Below are positions 34,434-45,205 of a DNA stretch of 64,000 nucleotides, piece after piece (within the stretch, counting starts at the first letter, position 1; each line of letters starts with the position of its first letter). The notes beneath the pieces were generated by a model, which saw nothing but the letters and a program-made list of their open reading frames with translations, was not told where the DNA came from and did not search any database. This stretch comes from Comamonas sp. B21-038. Lineage in GTDB: Bacteria; Pseudomonadota; Gammaproteobacteria; Burkholderiales; Burkholderiaceae_C. The DNA lies in contig NZ_CP092462.1 of the NCBI RefSeq assembly GCF_022387135.1, positions 930,001-994,000 of the forward strand, given 5' to 3'. Made by a program: the position numbers and the translations under genes.

Positions 34434-35579
34434 TTAACGTCCTGCGGCAGCGGTGGCCAGCGCCGCCAGGGTGTCATTGGCGCGGGGCACTTCCACATCC
34501 TGCATCGCCTGCTGGAGCTGGTTGATCTGCTGGGCCGCCTGCTGGCCACGTCGCGACGAGACATCGAAATACTTGTGCACTGCATCGGCGGCAGCGGCCA
34601 GGTCATTGCGCGACGCATTCATTTGGCGGCCCAGCAAGGCCATGCGGGCATTCATGATGCGAAGTTTGAGGTTTTCGCGGACAAAGAATGCCTGGGTAGG
34701 CGAGAGCAGCACGGCATCGGGGTAGTCGATGCGGCGCACGCGCACCAGGCTGCGGGCTTCCTCATGCACCACGCCCCATGCGGTGGACAGCGCAGAAAGC
34801 CACCAGCTAGGCGCGGCGGGATCGTCCGCGGTCGCATTGGCGCTGGCAGAGGCCGTCGCGGCTGCGGCGGGCGCTGGCTGGCCCGTCCGGCCCCGGGCAG
34901 GTGCGGAACGGCGCGCGTTCTTATCCAGCACATCGTTTTGCAGCGGTAAATCATCGATCTGGCGCAGCACATCATCCATGCGGGCCAGCAGACCGGCGGT
35001 GTCGAGCGATTTGCTGGTGGCGATGCGGTCCAGGTCACGGGCAATGGCGCGCTGCAACGGGGCCAGCCTTGGTTGTGCGGAGACGCTCACGCGTTGCTGG
35101 GCGATCTTCAGCGCGCTGACGAGCGGGTCGGGGCTGCCGCTCAATTGGCTTTGCTGCATCGCAAAGCGCACGGCACTTTCGATGTCGCCGACCATCGTGT
35201 CATCGCGGTTGCGCGAGAGGCTTTGCACCAGCTCTTCCAGCTGGCCGCGCTGCAGCGCGACTTCGCCGACACGCGCTTCCATCACCGACATGCGTGAGGC
35301 GGTATCGCGTGAGACGTCATCAGCCTGGCGGGCCAGGGTGCGGGCTTCCACCGCCTGGGAGCGTGAGTCGGCGCTTTGCAGTGCCAGCTGCTGCTGGATA
35401 TTGTTGAGCCGTTGCCAGAGCATGGCCGCACTGATGATCGCTATCGCTGCAGCAACGCCCAGGGCCACGGACGTCCAGACCCAGGCTTGCGGCAGGCGGC
35501 TACCAGCAGGGCTGACCGGGCTGGGGGCGGGGGTCGTTGGGGAAGGCGTGGGGTTCAGTGCGTGCTCGGGCAGCGTCAT
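34434..35579 (-). CDS. hemX: HemX-like protein of the haem operon
   Basis: A 381-residue protein: Pro-rich cytoplasmic N terminus, one membrane helix (about residues 32-53, VWTSVALGVAAAIAIISAAM) and a long coiled-coil periplasmic part (QQQLALQSADSRSQAVEART) with the HemX domain (ARDLDRIATSKSLD, later VRRIDYPDAVLLSPTQAFFV). Often labelled uroporphyrin-III methyltransferase, but there is no SAM-binding domain here. Its ATG overlaps the hemD stop. It probably works with HemY as a scaffold. Confidence 0.88.
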   Translation of the reverse strand: MTLPEHALNPTPSPTTPAPSPVSPAGSRLPQAWVWTSVALGVAAAIAIISAAMLWQRLNNIQQQLALQSADSRSQAVEARTLARQADDVSRDTASRMSVMEARVGEVALQRGQLEELVQSLSRNRDDTMVGDIESAVRFAMQQSQLSGSPDPLVSALKIAQQRVSVSAQPRLAPLQRAIARDLDRIATSKSLDTAGLLARMDDVLRQIDDLPLQNDVLDKNARRSAPARGRTGQPAPAAAATASASANATADDPAAPSWWLSALSTAWGVVHEEARSLVRVRRIDYPDAVLLSPTQAFFVRENLKLRIMNARMALLGRQMNASRNDLAAAADAVHKYFDVSSRRGQQAAQQINQLQQAMQDVEVPRANDTLAALATAAAGR

Positions 35580-36412
35580 AGCGCAGATTCTAACGACGCC
35601 ACCACGTCTTCCAACGAAGGCCTGCACTGCTGAATGTGGACAAATCCTGCCGCGCGGGTGGCTTGGGCGATGCGTGCATGGGTGGCGAGCGCCTGGGCAG
35701 GTGCCAGAGCGGCAACGCCGAATCTGTTGCGTAAATGCATCACTGCCTCGGAACTGCTGAACAGCCAGATGCTGCCATCGGCCAACGCCTGGGTGGCCAG
35801 TGCCAGCTGTGCCGCTGTCCACGCGGGCGCCTGGCGCTGGTACACGCCGACAAAATCCACGCCGATACCGGCCTTCTGCAATTGGCGGGCCAGCCATTCG
35901 CGGCCCGAGCCGGTGACCAGTTGGTCGATGGCAGTGCCCGCACTGGCACCCCGCACCACCAGCACGCGCCGGCCCGATGCCGCCATCGCGGTGGCTTGGG
36001 GCCCCACCTCGGCCCATAGCGATTCAGAGTCGAACTGCGGCGCATCGGTCGCTGGCTGGTCGATCAGCGCGCTGGGAATGCCCAGTGCCTGGGCTGCGCG
36101 TGCCGTACCGGGCCCGGGGCACCACAGCCGGGTAGCGGAGGCGCTGCGCGGCTGCCCGGCCAGCGCCTGCACCAGCGCCGGATCCAGAAAAAAACGGGCT
36201 GCATTGGTGCTGACCAGCATCAGCGCGCCATAGCGTGCCCAGTGCTGACGCGCATCCATGCGGGCTGCCTGGTGGGCCGGACTGTCGGCCGCAGCAATGT
36301 CGATCAGCGGCAGCGCCTCGGCCGCCCATCCGCGCTGGCGCAGCTGGGCCACCCAACCGTCCGCTTCAGGCTGCGGGCGGGTGATGATGATGCGGCGCTG
36401 CGGCTGACCCAT
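35576..36412 (-). CDS. hemD: Uroporphyrinogen-III synthase
   Basis: A 278-residue enzyme that closes hydroxymethylbilane to uroporphyrinogen III with ring D inversion. Family elements seen are IIITRPQPEADGWVAQLRQRGW at the start (Rossmann-like lobe), ALMLVSTNAARFF and SIWLFSSSEAVMHLRNRFG. HemD is poorly conserved, but length, these motifs and its position between hemC and hemX make the call secure. It starts 18 bases after hemC. Confidence 0.92.
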   Translation of the reverse strand: MGQPQRRIIITRPQPEADGWVAQLRQRGWAAEALPLIDIAAADSPAHQAARMDARQHWARYGALMLVSTNAARFFLDPALVQALAGQPRSASATRLWCPGPGTARAAQALGIPSALIDQPATDAPQFDSESLWAEVGPQATAMAASGRRVLVVRGASAGTAIDQLVTGSGREWLARQLQKAGIGVDFVGVYQRQAPAWTAAQLALATQALADGSIWLFSSSEAVMHLRNRFGVAALAPAQALATHARIAQATRAAGFVHIQQCRPSLEDVVASLESAL

Positions 36413-36430
36413 GGCAATCGGGACCGGCGC

Positions 36431-37351
36431 TCAGCGGCGCACCTGCGCACCTGCTTGCTGCAGCAGGGACGCCACATGCTGGCCCAGTGCATCGGCGCTG
36501 GCCAGGTCCGTCACGGCGGCGCTGGCCTGGGCAGACACCAGCGGCGCATTCGGGTTGATTTCATCCCCCCAGGCGGCGCGCAGCCACAGCTGTTCGCCTT
36601 GCCATTCGCCGTGTGCCGCCAGCGGCATGGAGCAGCTGCCGCCCATGCAGCGGCTGACGGCGCGCTCGGCCGTCACCGTCTGCCAGGTGGCCTGGTCGGC
36701 CAGACCGGCAAACAGGTCCAGCAGATCCTGCCGGTCGCTGCGCACCTCAATGCCCAGCGCGCCCTGGCCGGCGGCCGGCAGCATGGTGTCGGTGCCAAAA
36801 GCATGGCGGATGCGTCCATCCAGCGCCAGGCGCTTGAGGCCGGCCGCCGCCAACACGATACCGTCGTACTGGCCTTCGTCGAGCTTGCGCAAGCGGGTGT
36901 TGACGTTGCCGCGCAGCGGCTGGACATCGAGGTCAGGCCGCAGCGCGCGCAGCAGCACCTGGCGGCGCAGGCTGGAGGTGCCGACGACCGCACCCTGGGG
37001 CAGATCCTGCAGGCTGGCGTAGTGGTTGGAGACCCAGGCATCACGCGGGTCTTCGCGTTTGAGCACGGCGGCCAGCGCAAAACCCGGGGGCAGCTCCATC
37101 GGCACATCCTTGAGCGAGTGCACGGCCAGATCGGCGCGGCCGGTCTCCAGCGCCGTCTCCAGCTCCTTGACGAACAGGCCCTTGCCGCCGACCTTGGACA
37201 GGGTGCGGTCCAGAATCTGGTCGCCCAGGGTGGTCATCCCCAGCAGGCCGACCTGGTGGCCCAGGCGTTGCAGGATATGTTGCACATGTTCAGCCTGCCA
37301 CAGGGCAAGCTGGCTTTCGCGGGTGGCGATGGTCAGGGACAAGGAGCTCAT
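36431..37351 (-). CDS. hemC: Porphobilinogen deaminase (hydroxymethylbilane synthase)
   Basis: A 306-residue enzyme polymerising four porphobilinogens. N-terminal [18 protein letters not shown], the [13 protein letters not shown] substrate site ([20 protein letters not shown]), and the cysteine carrying the dipyrromethane cofactor in [13 protein letters not shown] are present. It is the first gene of the leftward haem operon. The promoter must lie in the 170 bases before the divergent ppc gene. ATG at 37351 matches the usual N terminus. Confidence 0.95.
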   Translation of the reverse strand: MSSLSLTIATRESQLALWQAEHVQHILQRLGHQVGLLGMTTLGDQILDRTLSKVGGKGLFVKELETALETGRADLAVHSLKDVPMELPPGFALAAVLKREDPRDAWVSNHYASLQDLPQGAVVGTSSLRRQVLLRALRPDLDVQPLRGNVNTRLRKLDEGQYDGIVLAAAGLKRLALDGRIRHAFGTDTMLPAAGQGALGIEVRSDRQDLLDLFAGLADQATWQTVTAERAVSRCMGGSCSMPLAAHGEWQGEQLWLRAAWGDEINPNAPLVSAQASAAVTDLASADALGQHVASLLQQAGAQVRR

Positions 37352-37520
37352 GGGATGGGGCGCCACGCCTGGCCGGTCTGCGCTTTACAGGCGGCGGGCA
37401 CGATACGTGGTCAACAAGCGGTTCACAACAGGCGGCTGATGCTAGCATGTGCAGCGCCGCTCTTTGGCGCAGTGCGACTTTGGGGCGGCGTGGATCTTTC
37501 AGCCCTTTGCTTCTTCGCCC

Positions 37521-40406
37521 ATGACCACTGCCAGCAAAAAAGACACCCCTGCAGTCGCCAAGCCCCCGGCGCGCAAAACCAAGGCGGGCAGCACTGCCGC
37601 CACCCAGGCCGTCACCCGCCGCGCCGACAAGGACCAGCCCTTGATGGACGACATCCGGCTTTTGGGCCGGATTCTGGGCGATGTCATCCGTGAGCAGGAG
37701 GGCCAGGCCGCCTTCGATCTGATCGAGCAGGTGCGCCAGCTGTCGGTGGCCTACCGCCGAAATGACGACCAGGATGCGGAGAAATCGCTCAAATCGCTGC
37801 TCAAAGGCCTGTCAGGCGACCAGACGGTCAGCGTGATCCGCGCGTTCACCTATTTCTCGCACCTGGCCAACCTGGCCGAAGACCGCCACCACATCCGCCG
37901 GCGCGAGATCCATGAGCGCGCCGGTAACACGCAAGAAGGCAGCATCGAGGTGGCGCTGGCGCGCCTGCGCTGGGCGGGCATTCCCGTCAAGGCGGTATCA
38001 CAGACACTGGCGCACAGCCTGATCTCGCCCGTACTCACCGCCCACCCGACCGAGGTGCAGCGCAAGAGCATTCTGGATGCCGAGCGTGCGATTGCCGCGT
38101 TGCTGGTGGAGCGCGACGATATTGCCCAGCGCGCCCAGCTCTTCAACAGCAGCAAGGATACGTTGACGCCGCGCCAGCTGGCCGACAACGAGCTGCAACT
38201 GAGCGCGCAGGTCACCCAGCTGTGGCAGACGCGGCTGCTGCGCTACTCCAAGCTGACGGTCGAGGACGAGATCGACAACGCGCTGAGCTACTACCAGGCC
38301 ACGTTCCTGACCGAGATCCCCAAGCTCTACGCCGCGCTGGAGCGCGAGCTGGGCGAGCGCGACCTGGCCACCTTCTTGCGCATGGGCCAGTGGATTGGTG
38401 GCGACCGCGATGGCAACCCGAATGTCACCGCCAAGAGCCTGCAGGAGGCGCTGCGCCGCCAGTCCGACCTGGTGCTGCGCCACTACCTGACCGAGGTGCA
38501 CTACCTGGGCGGTGAGCTGTCGATGTCCCAGCGCCTGGCTGGCACCACCGCCGCGTTGCAGGCGCTGGCGTCACGCTCCCCCGATACCAGCCAGCACCGC
38601 GAGGACGAGCCCTACCGCCGCGCGCTGATCGGCGTCTATGCGCGCCTGGCCGCGACCTTGAAGAACCTCAGCGGCGGAGAGGCCGCACGCCATGCGGTGG
38701 CGCCGCAAAACCCCTATCTGGCGAGCGAGGAGTTCCTGGCCGATCTGCGCGTCATCGAAGACTCGCTGCGCGACAACCATGGCCGCGCACTGGCCGAGCA
38801 GCGGCTGTCACCGCTGATCCGTGCGGTGCAGGTGTTCGGCTTCCACCTGGCGACGGTCGATCTGCGCCAAAGCTCGGACCAGCACGAGGCCGTGATCAGC
38901 GAGCTGCTGGCTACGGCCGGGCTGCAGGCCGATTACAGCCAGCTGAACGAGACAGCCAAGCGCGAGCTGCTGCTGCAGTTGCTCAGCGATGCCCGCCCGC
39001 TGCGCGTGGTGGGTGCCAGCTACAGCGAGCGCTGCCTCAGCGAAATGGCGATCTTCGAGCGTGCACGCCTGTCGGTGCAGCTCTACGGCCAGGACGCCAT
39101 CCGGCACTACATCATCAGCCACACCGAGTCGGTCAGCGACCTGCTTGAGGTGCTGCTGCTGCAAAAAGAGGTGGGCTTGCTGAGTGGCCGCATCAACGAT
39201 GGCCAGTCGCGCGCGACCTTGATCGTGAGTCCGCTGTTCGAGACCATCGACGACCTGCGCCATGCGGCTACCATCATGCGCGAGTACTATGCGCTGCCCC
39301 ATATCGCCGCGCTGATCCAGCGCAGTGGTGCCGAGCAGGACATCATGCTGGGCTACAGCGACAGCAACAAGGATGGCGGCATCTTCACCAGCAACTGGGA
39401 GCTGTACCAGGCCGAGCTGGCGCTGGTGGCGCTGTTTGACGAGCTGAGCCAGCCCAACCCGGTGCAGCTGCGCCTGTTCCATGGCCGGGGCGGTACCGTC
39501 GGGCGTGGCGGCGGCCCCAGCTACCAGGCGATCCTGGCCCAGCCGCCAGGCACCGTGCGCGGCCAGATCCGCCTGACCGAGCAGGGCGAGGTGATTGCCT
39601 CCAAGTACGCCAACCCCGAGATCGGCCGGCGCAATCTGGAGACGCTCGTGGCCGCCACGTTGGAGGCCACGTTGCTGCAGCCCACCAAGCCTGCCAGCCA
39701 GGCATTTCTGGATGCGGCCGCTGATCTGTCGGCCGCCAGCATGGCTGCCTACCGCGATCTGGTGTACGGCACCAAGGGCTTCGAGAGCTATTTCTTCAGC
39801 TCCACGCCGATCCGCGAGATTGCCGAGCTCAATATCGGCTCGCGCCCTGCATCGCGCAAGGCCAGCCAGCGCATCGAGGATTTGCGCGCCATTCCCTGGG
39901 GCTTCAGCTGGGGCCAGTGCCGCCTGACCTTGCCGGGCTGGTATGGCTTTGGCTCGGCCGTGCAGGCCTTTGTCAACCAGGAGGGCAAGACCGCCAAGCT
40001 GCAATGGGCCTTGCTGCAGAAGATGTACCGGCAGTGGCCCTTCTTCCGCACCCTGCTGTCCAACATGGACATGGTGCTGGCCAAGAGCGATATGGCGCTG
40101 GCGCTGCGCTACAGCGAACTGGTGGCAGATACGCGTTTGCGCAAGCGCGTGTTCCAGGCCATCGAGGCCGAATGGAAGAGCACCGCCGAAGCGCTGGCGC
40201 TGATCACCGGGGAGGCCAACCGCCTGGCCAACAACCCGGCGCTCGAGCGCTCGATCCGCCACCGCTTTCCCTACATCGATCCTCTGCACCACCTGCAGGT
40301 CGAGCTGATCCGCCGCTGGCGCAATGGCGAGGACAATGAGCGGGTGAAGACCGGTATCCATATCTCCATCAATGGAATCGCGGCTGCGCTGCGCAATACC
40401 GGTTGA
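37521..40406 (+). CDS. ppc: Phosphoenolpyruvate carboxylase
   Basis: A 961-residue anaplerotic enzyme forming oxaloacetate from PEP and bicarbonate. The catalytic His motif [11 protein letters not shown] has H175; [20 protein letters not shown] and [16 protein letters not shown] are the other active-site signatures, and the C terminus [13 protein letters not shown] is the conserved end that binds the inhibitor aspartate. The N terminus carries about 45 extra basic, Ala-rich residues ([19 protein letters not shown]) compared with the E. coli enzyme. ATG 37521 selected; divergent from hemC. Confidence 0.95.
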   Translation: MTTASKKDTPAVAKPPARKTKAGSTAATQAVTRRADKDQPLMDDIRLLGRILGDVIREQEGQAAFDLIEQVRQLSVAYRRNDDQDAEKSLKSLLKGLSGDQTVSVIRAFTYFSHLANLAEDRHHIRRREIHERAGNTQEGSIEVALARLRWAGIPVKAVSQTLAHSLISPVLTAHPTEVQRKSILDAERAIAALLVERDDIAQRAQLFNSSKDTLTPRQLADNELQLSAQVTQLWQTRLLRYSKLTVEDEIDNALSYYQATFLTEIPKLYAALERELGERDLATFLRMGQWIGGDRDGNPNVTAKSLQEALRRQSDLVLRHYLTEVHYLGGELSMSQRLAGTTAALQALASRSPDTSQHREDEPYRRALIGVYARLAATLKNLSGGEAARHAVAPQNPYLASEEFLADLRVIEDSLRDNHGRALAEQRLSPLIRAVQVFGFHLATVDLRQSSDQHEAVISELLATAGLQADYSQLNETAKRELLLQLLSDARPLRVVGASYSERCLSEMAIFERARLSVQLYGQDAIRHYIISHTESVSDLLEVLLLQKEVGLLSGRINDGQSRATLIVSPLFETIDDLRHAATIMREYYALPHIAALIQRSGAEQDIMLGYSDSNKDGGIFTSNWELYQAELALVALFDELSQPNPVQLRLFHGRGGTVGRGGGPSYQAILAQPPGTVRGQIRLTEQGEVIASKYANPEIGRRNLETLVAATLEATLLQPTKPASQAFLDAAADLSAASMAAYRDLVYGTKGFESYFFSSTPIREIAELNIGSRPASRKASQRIEDLRAIPWGFSWGQCRLTLPGWYGFGSAVQAFVNQEGKTAKLQWALLQKMYRQWPFFRTLLSNMDMVLAKSDMALALRYSELVADTRLRKRVFQAIEAEWKSTAEALALITGEANRLANNPALERSIRHRFPYIDPLHHLQVELIRRWRNGEDNERVKTGIHISINGIAAALRNTG

Positions 40407-40459
40407 GGTGATCCGGGCGGGGCACCTTGCCATTGGCAAGCGTCTGCCCCAGCGTGACG

Positions 40460-40494
40460 AGGCCCTGGCGCCACGCCGGGGCCTTTGTTATTTT
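40460..40494 (+). terminator. Terminator of ppc
   Basis: AGGCCC-TGGCG pairs with CGCCG-GGGCCT (40460-40484), followed by TTGTTATTTT. Confidence 0.75.
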
Positions 40495-40566
40495 GACGGG
40501 GCGGCTGGCTTGTCTGCCTTTGCAGCGCAGCTGCCCACCAGAAAGAGAAACGAAAAAGGAATCGTG

Positions 40567-40899
40567 ATGAATGCCTATGTCTACCTGGGTGGGGCCATTG
40601 CGCTGGAAGTGATGGCCACCACCGCGATGAAGTCGTCCGAGGGCTTTACCCGCCTGGTGCCCAGCCTGATTTGCGGCATTGGCTATGTGCTGTCGTTCTA
40701 CCTGCTGGCGCAGACCTTGAAGACGGTGCCCACCGGCATTGCCTATGCGATCTGGTCGGGCGTGGGGATTGTGGCGATCTCGCTGATCGCCTGGGCCTTG
40801 CATGGGCAAAAGCTCGATGCCGGAGCGATGGCGGGCATGGGCTTGATCATTGCCGGGGTGCTGGTGATCAATCTGTTCTCGAAGTCGGCAGGGCATTGA
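40567..40899 (+). CDS. Small multidrug resistance (SMR) transporter
   Basis: A 110-residue four-helix membrane protein of the EmrE/Qac/Gdx family. The essential proton/substrate-coupling glutamate E14 is in GGAIALEVMATTAMKSSEGF, and the family motifs AYAIWSGVGIVAI and GMGLIIAGVLVINLFS are intact. It exports cationic biocides or guanidinium. No guanidine riboswitch pattern could be made out in the 160 bases upstream. Monocistronic. Confidence 0.93.
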   Translation: MNAYVYLGGAIALEVMATTAMKSSEGFTRLVPSLICGIGYVLSFYLLAQTLKTVPTGIAYAIWSGVGIVAISLIAWALHGQKLDAGAMAGMGLIIAGVLVINLFSKSAGH

Positions 40900-41017
40900 T
40901 GCTTGTTGTCCATGGATACGCTGGTCGCAGCTATTGACTCGCAAACTTCATTAGCGATTTCTAAAATAAATCTTAGAATGCTTGGTTTTGTATCGATAGC
41001 ACTGAAGGGGTACCGGC

Positions 41018-42970
41018 ATGGGGCGGATGGCAAAAATAAGCGTGGCCAGTCTGGTCAGCTGCGGCGCGATGGCGGGATTGGCTGCTGCGGCGGGTTCGCC
41101 GGGCCCGACCGATCAGGTCTTCAAGGTGCCGGCGCTGGAGCAGCCAGCGGGTGTGCCGCAGGAGTTCGTACGTACCAAGAGCATGGAGGCCGGTCTGGCC
41201 ATCCAGCCCGTTGCGATTGACCTGGGTGAGTGGGCAGGCCTGAAATCCACCCCTGAGTTACCTGTGCGGATCATGGGGGCCTCGCGCACCGTGCCGCAAG
41301 CCCAGTCGGCCACGCAGACGGCGCAGCTGCTGCAATGGCGCACATCGGCCAACGGCGGCGCCGTGGCGGCCTTGAGCGTGCGCTCTGGCGGTGCCCAGGG
41401 CATGCGCCTGGGCCTGGTGGTGGAGCAGTTGCCTGGCAGCGCGATGCTGCGCCTCTATACCGACCACCAGCCTTCGGCGGTTTTCGAGATCGCGGGCCAG
41501 CGCGTCATGCAAATCCTACAGGCCAACCTGGACGCGGGTGACCACAGCGAAGCAGGCCGCACCTGGTGGACACCCAGCAGCTCCGGCGAGCAAGTCACCC
41601 TGGAGATCGAGTTGCCTCCAGGCACCTCGCCAGCGCAGCTCAAGGTGTCGCTGCCGCAGGTCATGCACATCTACGAGAACCTGTCGCTGCCGCTGGGCAC
41701 GGATGAGGTGGATGCTGCACAGCAGGACGCCAAGTCCCTGCCGCTGGGCAATCCGGTGGATTGCCATCTGGATGTGAACTGCTATCCCCAGCTGCAGCTG
41801 GAGCGCAAAGGCGTGGCCCGCATGGCCTATGTGACCGAACGCATGGCCGATGGCAGCTACTACTATGGGCTGTGCACCGGCAGCCTGCTCAATGACGCCC
41901 AGAGCTCGAGGACGCCGTATTTCCTGACGGCGGCGCACTGCATGTCGACCCAGACGCTGGCATCGGCGCTGGAGACTGACTGGTTCTATACCTCCACCCG
42001 CTGCTCCAGCAACAGCCTCTCCCCGAGCAGCGTGAACCTGCGCAATGGGGCCCAGCTGCTCTACAGCAGCGCCAACCCGGATGTCACCTTGCTCAAGCTC
42101 CATGACACACCGCCGGCTGGCGCCGTGTTCCTGGGCTGGGACAGCAGCATCGTGCCGAACAACACGCCTGTGGTCGGTGTGCACCACCCCGATGGCGGCT
42201 TGCAGAAAATCAGCATGGGGGTCATGTCCTCGCGCTATGACTGCCACCTCGATGGCAAGAGTGTGTTCTGCACCTCTGCGCCCAATTCCGGCAACTACTA
42301 CTATGTGCCCTGGTCCATGGGCCTGACCCAGCAGGGCAGCAGCGGCTCGCCGCTGTTCAACAACGGCGCCGTGACCGGTGTGTTGACCGGCGCATCGGAA
42401 GCGAGCTGCCGCGCCAATGGTGCCGGTGCCTACAGCTTCTACCCCAGTCTGAACAGCGTGATGCCTGCCTTGCGCAAGTGGCTGGTGGATGCCGGTGGTG
42501 GCGCGACCACCCCTCCCGCATCGGGCCGCATTCCGGTTTACCGCTTCTACAACACGCAAAATGGCACGCACTTCTTCACTGCCAACGCGCAGGAGCGTGA
42601 CGCCTTGATCCAAGGTGCCCCGAGCTTCCAGTATGAAAATATCGGCTTCTATGCGTCCACGCAGACGGCTGCAGCGCCACAGGCGGTCTACCGCTTCTAC
42701 AACACCCTCTCGGGCTCGCACTTCTATACCATCAACGCCGACGAGCGGGCGTTTGTGATCGCGAACTATCCGCAGTTCAATGCAGAAGGGGAGGCCTGGT
42801 ATGCGCGCCAGGCAGCGGGAGAGGGCTCGGTGCCCATGTACCGTTTCAACAATATCCTCACCGGTGCGCACTTCTACACCACCAATAGCGCAGAGCGTGA
42901 TTTTGTGGAGCGGACCTATCCACAGTTCAGGTTCGAGGGCGTGGCCTACTACGTCTGGGGCAGCCAGTAA
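41018..42970 (+). CDS. Secreted trypsin-like serine protease with three C-terminal repeats
   Basis: A 650-residue exported protease. A signal peptide (about residues 5-26) is followed by a propeptide-like region. The trypsin-fold domain has catalytic H307 (FLTAAHCM), D355 (NPDVTLLKLHD) and S442 (QGSSGSPLF). Several cysteines and the overall pattern resemble lysyl endopeptidase/Achromobacter protease I. Residues about 505-650 carry three DUF5648-like repeats, each with YRFYNT..GTHFFT or its variant, likely a surface- or substrate-binding module. GAAGGGG lies before ATG 41018. No neighbouring processing or secretion gene. Confidence 0.9.
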   Translation: MGRMAKISVASLVSCGAMAGLAAAAGSPGPTDQVFKVPALEQPAGVPQEFVRTKSMEAGLAIQPVAIDLGEWAGLKSTPELPVRIMGASRTVPQAQSATQTAQLLQWRTSANGGAVAALSVRSGGAQGMRLGLVVEQLPGSAMLRLYTDHQPSAVFEIAGQRVMQILQANLDAGDHSEAGRTWWTPSSSGEQVTLEIELPPGTSPAQLKVSLPQVMHIYENLSLPLGTDEVDAAQQDAKSLPLGNPVDCHLDVNCYPQLQLERKGVARMAYVTERMADGSYYYGLCTGSLLNDAQSSRTPYFLTAAHCMSTQTLASALETDWFYTSTRCSSNSLSPSSVNLRNGAQLLYSSANPDVTLLKLHDTPPAGAVFLGWDSSIVPNNTPVVGVHHPDGGLQKISMGVMSSRYDCHLDGKSVFCTSAPNSGNYYYVPWSMGLTQQGSSGSPLFNNGAVTGVLTGASEASCRANGAGAYSFYPSLNSVMPALRKWLVDAGGGATTPPASGRIPVYRFYNTQNGTHFFTANAQERDALIQGAPSFQYENIGFYASTQTAAAPQAVYRFYNTLSGSHFYTINADERAFVIANYPQFNAEGEAWYARQAAGEGSVPMYRFNNILTGAHFYTTNSAERDFVERTYPQFRFEGVAYYVWGSQ

Positions 42971-43039
42971 GGCGGCTGCACCGACCGCGCCTGACCGCCG
43001 GCTGGAGGGTGGTCAAGGCTGGGAATCAGCAGCGATTCA

Positions 43040-43960
43040 TCAGCCTCGCTCGACGGGGCGCGATGGGTCGCTGCACCATTCGCTCCAGCTGCCGGCGAAC
43101 AGCGCCGTCGGCGCGTAGCCGGCAATCTCCATCGCCATCAAATTGGGCAATGCGCTGACCCCGCTGCCGCACTGGTGCACCACCGTCTGCGGATCGTGCC
43201 CGGCCAGCAGTGCCTCGAACTCGGCGCGCAGTTCGGCAGCAGGTTTGAAGCGGCCGTCAGGTCCGATGTTTGTTGTGAACGGGCGGTTGAGCGCGCCAGG
43301 AATGTGGCCGGCCACCGGGTCCAGCGGTTCGACTTCCCCGCGGTAACGCGCCGGCGCACGCGCATCGATCACAGTCTGCTGTGCGCCCAGCGCCTGCTGC
43401 ACCTCGCTGGCAGTCTTGAGCGTGCGCAGCGCCGGGCGCAGTTCAAAATTGCTTTGAAAATGGCTGGCAGGCTCGCCCGCCTCCACCGCACCACCCGCCG
43501 CCTGCCAGGCCTGCAGGCCGCCGTCGAGCACGGCCACGGCATCGTGGCCGGCCCATTTGAGCATCCACCACAGGCGGCCAGCATAGTTCACGCCATTGCG
43601 GTCGTAGACGACCGCCTGCATGTCGTTGCGAAAGCCGACCTGCGACAGCCACACCGCAAAGCGCTCCCGGCTGGGCAGCGGATGGCGGCCGCCGGAGGCT
43701 GGCGGGCCCAGGTCGGTGGCCGCAATGCTTTGGCCGTGGCTCAGGGCGCCATGCGGGGCGCTCAGGTCCTTGTCGAGATTGGCGTAGACGGCGCCCGCAA
43801 TATGGGCCTGGGCAAACTGCTCGGCGCCAGCGGTTGGCTTGGTCAGGTCAAAGCTGCAGTCAAACACCATCACCTGCTGCGGGCTGGACTGCTGCAGCGC
43901 CTGCAACTGGGTGACCGTGATCAGGGTGGTGTAGGCAGCGGTAAGGGGGGTGGTGGCCAT
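43040..43960 (-). CDS. Thiosulfate/3-mercaptopyruvate sulfurtransferase
   Basis: A 306-residue protein with two rhodanese domains. The N-terminal domain is inactive (VFDCSFDLTKP); the C-terminal one has the active-site cysteine in VVHQCGSGVSALPNL. CGSGVxA is characteristic of mercaptopyruvate sulfurtransferases (SseA type). RWWMLKWAGHDAVAVLDGGL and ARAPARYRGEVEPLDPVAGHIPGA are other typical motifs. Sulfur is passed to cyanide, thiols or proteins. Start at ATG 43960 follows a purine-rich AGCTCTGCC region; an alternative lies nine codons upstream. Confidence 0.92.
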   Translation of the reverse strand: MATTPLTAAYTTLITVTQLQALQQSSPQQVMVFDCSFDLTKPTAGAEQFAQAHIAGAVYANLDKDLSAPHGALSHGQSIAATDLGPPASGGRHPLPSRERFAVWLSQVGFRNDMQAVVYDRNGVNYAGRLWWMLKWAGHDAVAVLDGGLQAWQAAGGAVEAGEPASHFQSNFELRPALRTLKTASEVQQALGAQQTVIDARAPARYRGEVEPLDPVAGHIPGALNRPFTTNIGPDGRFKPAAELRAEFEALLAGHDPQTVVHQCGSGVSALPNLMAMEIAGYAPTALFAGSWSEWCSDPSRPVERG

Positions 43961-44061
43961 GGCAGAGCTCCAGGAAGAATCTTGCAAACATTATGTGGCA
44001 GTGCCGCGCCCGCTGCAGCCAACCTGGGTGGCATTACCATGCCGCAGGGCGTCTGCCTGGA

Positions 44062-44943
44062 TCAGCGCTTGCGCAGTACCGTCGCGACGATGCCGCTGCC
44101 GACGATCAAGGCCATGCCCATCCAGCCGATGGCCGGAATCTGGTCGCCAAAGACGACGATGCTGAACAGGCCCGCAAACACGATGCCTGAATACTGCAGG
44201 TTGGCGACGACCAGTGTGGCGCGGCGCGTCGTGGCCGATCCGTAGGCGCGCGTCATCGCCAGTTGCGCACCGGCGGCCAGAATGCCGACGGGGATCAGCC
44301 ACAGCGCGGGCCAGCCGGGGAAGCTGGAGGTGCCGACAAACAAGGTGGCCAGGCCGCCAGCGATGGCCGAACCCACGGCAAAGTAGAACACCACGCGCTG
44401 CTCGGGCTCGCCCATGCGCGACAAGGCCACCACCTGCATGTAGGCAAAGGCCGAGATCAGCCCGGACATCAGCCCCACCAGACCGGCAAACATCTGGTCG
44501 GCCTCGATATTGGGGCGCAGCATCAGGATGACGCCGCAAAAGCCACTGATCACCGTCAGTACCAGCGGAATATTCAGCGCGGGCTGGTCGCCCTCGCCCT
44601 TGGGGCGCCAGGTGAGCAGGGCGCTGCCCACAACAAAGGCCGCTACCCAGAGGCTGCTCATATAGTTCAGGGTCATCGCGGTGGCCAGCGGCAGCTTGCC
44701 GATCGCATAGAACCACATGCCCATCGACGTGACGCCGATGCAGCTGCGCCAGGCATGCATCCGGGGGTAGCGGGTGGTCAGGGAGATATTCTGGCGCCGG
44801 GTGAGCCACCAGATCAGTGCCATGCTGATGAGCCCCCGGTAGAACACGATCTCGGCCGCATTGAAATACACAGAGGCGAACTTGATGCACACGCCCATGA
44901 GTGCAAACATGAACGCGGCGGCCACCATCCAAAGGGCTTGCAT
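44062..44943 (-). CDS. EamA/DMT-family transporter
   Basis: A 293-residue, ten-helix membrane protein with the two EamA repeats of drug/metabolite exporters (MVAAAFMFALMGVCIKFAS start; second repeat near FAGLVGLMSGLISAFAYMQV). LVVANLQYSGIVFAGLFSIVVFGD is the conserved end of the second repeat. RhaT/EamA relatives export amino acids or metabolites, but substrate cannot be told. Lies alone between a sulfurtransferase and a Rieske oxygenase. Confidence 0.9.
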   Translation of the reverse strand: MQALWMVAAAFMFALMGVCIKFASVYFNAAEIVFYRGLISMALIWWLTRRQNISLTTRYPRMHAWRSCIGVTSMGMWFYAIGKLPLATAMTLNYMSSLWVAAFVVGSALLTWRPKGEGDQPALNIPLVLTVISGFCGVILMLRPNIEADQMFAGLVGLMSGLISAFAYMQVVALSRMGEPEQRVVFYFAVGSAIAGGLATLFVGTSSFPGWPALWLIPVGILAAGAQLAMTRAYGSATTRRATLVVANLQYSGIVFAGLFSIVVFGDQIPAIGWMGMALIVGSGIVATVLRKR

Positions 44944-45056
44944 GGGAAACTTCTAAATAAAAAAGCTGCTATCGCAAAGCGGAAGGGACCCTCTGCAAAA
45001 CTCCCTGCCGTGGTCTGAACGCGGTCTCGGGCGATCCGCTGCGTTGTCTTTCTTGT

Positions 45057-45097
45057 CAATAGCTACGGCTATTGACTGCAAAAGACGCCTAGCGTCT
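45057..45097. repeat. Two adjacent palindromic hairpins between EamA gene and Rieske oxygenase gene
   Basis: CAATAGC-TACG-GCTATTG (45057-45074) and AGACGC-CTA-GCGTCT (45083-45097). They lack T-runs. They could stabilise the 3' end of the oxygenase mRNA or belong to a dispersed intergenic repeat. Confidence 0.5.
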
Positions 45098-45205
45098 CAT
45101 CCCGATCCGCATCCATCCCGCTTGGCGAGGGTTATGCAAAGCGTCCCTGACAGCTATATAAGTCTAGAGCGGTCTAGACAGTTGGGAGTGCCTGGCTGTG
45201 GCAGA

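Noticed and set aside
40407..40566. Guanidine riboswitch upstream of the SMR gene
   Set aside because: I looked for paired hairpins with ACGR loops and the ykkC pattern and found only the ppc terminator.
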